A DNA stretch of 64,000 nt from Homalodisca vitripennis (Eukaryota; Arthropoda; Insecta; Hemiptera; Cicadellidae). The stretch covers positions 18,049-82,048 of the forward strand of contig NW_025777976.1 of NCBI RefSeq assembly GCF_021130785.1. Direction: 5' to 3'. Made by a program: the position numbers and the translations under genes. Below the pieces are notes generated by a model. The model saw only the letters and a program-made list of their open reading frames with translations. It was not told where the DNA came from and ran no database searches. This document shows, in pieces, positions 61,653 through 64,000 of this stretch. The number at the start of each line of letters is the position of its first letter. Within the stretch, counting starts at the first letter, position 1.

Positions 61653-62400
61653 AGTAAGATTTTTGTAAGACAAGAGTTATGAATTACCATGATATAAACA
61701 GGCAACCCTGCTTATATCATTATTTGTAAATAGGAGAATAATTGTAAACATATTATCTCTGTACGCCTTTGGTATACAGCGGATTAAAATGAAATTAGTA
61801 TACACATAATAGCTTTTCTACAGAATTAAAATGGATTTTGGCTTAGATTTACCAAATTAGACTATAATTGAAGGAAATAATAATACAATATAGAAATTAT
61901 ATTTCCCTTTGCATTCTAGAATCTATTACATACAAGCTCAATTATTCCAGTGATTTTGTAGGAAATAACAGTCTAGGGATATAAAACTGTTTGGTGTATC
62001 AAGAGATAGAGGAAAATAAATATAAATTAATTTAAGTAACTAATCCGTGTGATACCTAATCCTGACCCTGGACCTGGTCCTGCTTCTGGCCATATCATTG
62101 TGTTCCTAGTGGTGCTTTCATTGATGTGCTGCTAGTTGAATAAAACTTTTAAATGGTATGACATAAAAACTGTTAACCGAACTAAAAACATGTAAACAAT
62201 TGTATCCTTTTTTGTTTCCGTGGATATTAAATAATTTAAAGTAAAACTGTTGCATTTCAATGTGGTTTTATAATTTTATTTTTATCTTGTCTAGCTCGTT
62301 TCCATCACGACAACACTTTACTTATCTGGTTAGAAAATACATATTAGATTTTAAAGACATAAACGTGTAAATACAAAAAGAAACAATGTTTAATTATTAA

Positions 62401-63378
62401 CTACAACAAGATATTATTAAAGAAATTCTTCCTTGCGTCCTTGGTAAAGATCCGTTTAAGGTCATAGTTCTGTGAGACAGTAAATCGGGAAAGCGTAGAT
62501 TAAACTATTGGGTTTTAGAATAAGAGCTGTTAAACAAAGTACTCACAGGAATAAGGTAATCGTTTCAGGATTGCCTGAAAACTGTAAAAACCCAATATTC
62601 GAACTAACCAGTTAGTGAATGTCTCACCCTGAGTAGACTCATATAATAAAACCTTCGCAATTTCTCATCTTACCCAACATAAGACCTGAGTATGTAAAAA
62701 ACCAATACTTTCTTAAAATATTTTGTATGAACAGCATTTAAAACGTTTTCCAAGTTATTATATTCTTAACTACCTCTTTTATGAACAACATCCTACTACA
62801 TTTATAAAAAAGCTGCACCTTTTCATACATTAAAAATTGGTATGAGTCATTTCAAACATTAAATTAATATGGGAATGACAATATTAATTATATTAAACAT
62901 TAATATCGGGTTTTTGAATTTCATATAGAAACTTAGTATAAATGAGTAAATTTTTTAAATGTTTAATAAAAAAACTAATACAAAATAATACAACCCATAG
63001 CCGCAATAATTACAGGTTGTATGGCAAAGGGTTTATTTTAACTCTCCGTCCTGAGGGCATTGCTTTAAAGTTTAAATATAAAACGGAGCAAAACATTAGA
63101 GTATTCACCAGTAAATTCGCCGTTACTTGTCCGGTGACGTCAGTCCACTAATCTGGCTATGCTCGATGACCGGTCACAAGAATCAAGGTCAGACAATCGA
63201 TCTTGTCGGCAGTCGACCTTCGCACTGACTGTTTTATACCCACGGCCAGCTGTACGTCCTGCTCAGTAGAGTTCGACGCCCAAAAGACATCGTGGTCCTT
63301 ACCATCCTTAAAGGGTATCCGGAATGACGTCGTCTACGTGAGGAAAATCGTGTACGGCTAAACTCCTTCAGTAAACAA
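62401..63378. other. Boundary to a different, GC-richer sequence
   Basis: AT-rich to about 63,030, then a clear rise in GC with text unlike the array (gtcggcagtcgacc, cacggccagctgtacgtcc). TGACGTCA occurs at 63,135-63,142. It may be an LTR or another element that continues past the window. The 69-codon plus frame at 62,942 has no motif. Confidence 0.35.
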
Positions 63379-63645
63379 GATTGACAATGTCAGTAGGCTA
63401 GAGGGACCTGCTAGAACAAAACTCCCCGTCGAGATTGACTATAGCAGTAGGCTAGGGGACCTGCTAGAACAAAACTCCCCGTCGAGATTGACTATGGCAG
63501 TAGGCTAGGGGCTGCTAGAACAAAAACTACCCGTCGAGATCGACTATGGCAGTAGGCTAAGAGCCCTGCTTAAATAAAAATTCCCGGTCATGATTGACAC
63601 TGACAGTAGGCAATGGGTGCCTGCCCAAACAAAAGTAGTCGTCAA
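63379..63645 (+). repeat. About 53-bp tandem repeat, 5 copies
   Basis: Copies begin with gattgac-like text at 63,379, 63,433, 63,486, 63,538 (gatcgac) and 63,592, followed by cagtaggctag and a ctgctagaacaaaactcccc block. Copies 1-3 are close; 4 and 5 are more diverged. Confidence 0.92.
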
Positions 63646-64000
63646 TATAAACTAAGTTTTCTGTAAATATGTAAATATTTAGTCTCTGTGTTTGCCGGCA
63701 CCCTCCATGACGAGACTTTATAAGCCATGCTTGCGTTTTAAATCGTTGAGAAACTAACGGCCAACAACAGTTTTATTTTTAGACAAGTTATTAGTAACTA
63801 CGGTTTACTTTTCATTCCCAGGGAAACCTAACCTCGGACTTTAGTTATTCCTAAATTCTTCTTGTTTTGCTAACTTCACTTAATTTTTGTACAAAACTAC
63901 ATTGATTAATTTTATACAACACATATAATTAGGCTGAGCGGTTAGAGAACAGTTAGGACCCCCACATAATTCTCGAAGATTATTATTACATAGTAGCTGT
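63646..64000. other. Right-edge sequence, unassigned
   Basis: Mixed composition, with ctccatgacgagactttataagcc near 63,704. It could be promoter-like LTR sequence, but no end is visible inside the window. Confidence 0.25.

Larger units (their letters stand above)
58085..62370 (+). repeat. Array unit U19 (type I), split by two LINEs
   Basis: Block a from about 58,085 (agagatctggtgtttatttag), interrupted at 58,250. It resumes at 61,099-61,164 and again at 61,653. Anchor tggtatacagcggattaaaa at about 61,770, hexamer tract at about 62,062, block c at about 62,210-62,370. Partner of U11. Confidence 0.65.
54205..62400 (+). repeat. Duplicated segment A'
   Basis: Partner of A. Compared with A it lacks the solo LTR and the 2.7-kb block 26,290-28,985 and has gained two LINE insertions (58,250-61,098 and 61,165-61,652). 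Confidence 0.75.

Noticed and set aside
835..62100. The hexamer box as a conserved exon (minus frame with RSRTRTRT)
   Set aside because: Several copies have stops or shifts in every frame through the box, so present coding is not supported.

Overview
This is an AT-rich eukaryotic window with no host gene that I can recognise. The coding traces are all fragments of transposable elements: non-LTR retrotransposons (an R1-like one, Jockey/CR1-like ends, and RT relics), Tc1/mariner transposases, a Helitron and a tRNA-derived SINE. This mix, together with about 70% AT, fits an arthropod, most likely an insect. A hemipteran is a guess only.

The main structure is a family of diverged, non-coding repeat units in direct orientation that fills most of the window. 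I count about 19 copies. They are recognised by three ordered blocks: (a) about 300-400 bp with text like ctggtggtaatctcagtaac, ending in an anchor like gtacagagaggattaaaa; (b) a short CCTGGT hexamer tract about 200-300 bp later; (c) a block like ttccatggatattaaataat, sometimes holding the palindrome TGACGTCA. The anchor comes in two subtypes (I: gggtacagagaggattaaa; II: gagtaccgaaaggattaaa). Type II copies usually carry a second hexamer-like box. Units are grouped into larger paired segments: A 22,060-30,650 with A' 54,205-62,400; B 31,650-34,950 with B' 42,390-46,100; C 13,130-20,080 with C' 46,410-49,640; D 27,000-28,690 with D' 39,670-40,830. The region therefore grew by repeated segmental duplication.

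Layout: 0-6 kb holds unit copies, a LINE end (915-1556) and a 146-bp satellite (4668-5521). 6-12 kb is poor in recognisable features, with one block apparently inverted near 8.4 kb. 12-20 kb holds C with a LINE end, a SINE, a candidate DNA transposon (16,885-17,666) and a TAG microsatellite. 22-35 kb holds A, D and B with a solo LTR, a LINE relic, a Helitron and a hairpin. 36-42.3 kb holds two related foldback elements, a 3 x 127 bp tandem and a perfect 32-bp hairpin. 42.4-50 kb holds B' and C'. 50.4-54 kb holds a minus-strand LINE end and a mariner relic. 54.2-62.4 kb holds A' with a 2.85-kb R1-like LINE and a second LINE end. 62.4-64 kb is a different, more GC-rich sequence with a 53-bp tandem.

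The paralogous copies act as empty sites for one another. They give exact insertion boundaries and a relative age for each element: the SINE and the A/A' LINE relic are older than the duplications, while the Helitron, solo LTR, R1-like LINE and 43.5-kb LINE are younger. All coordinates of diverged repeats are approximate, read by eye.
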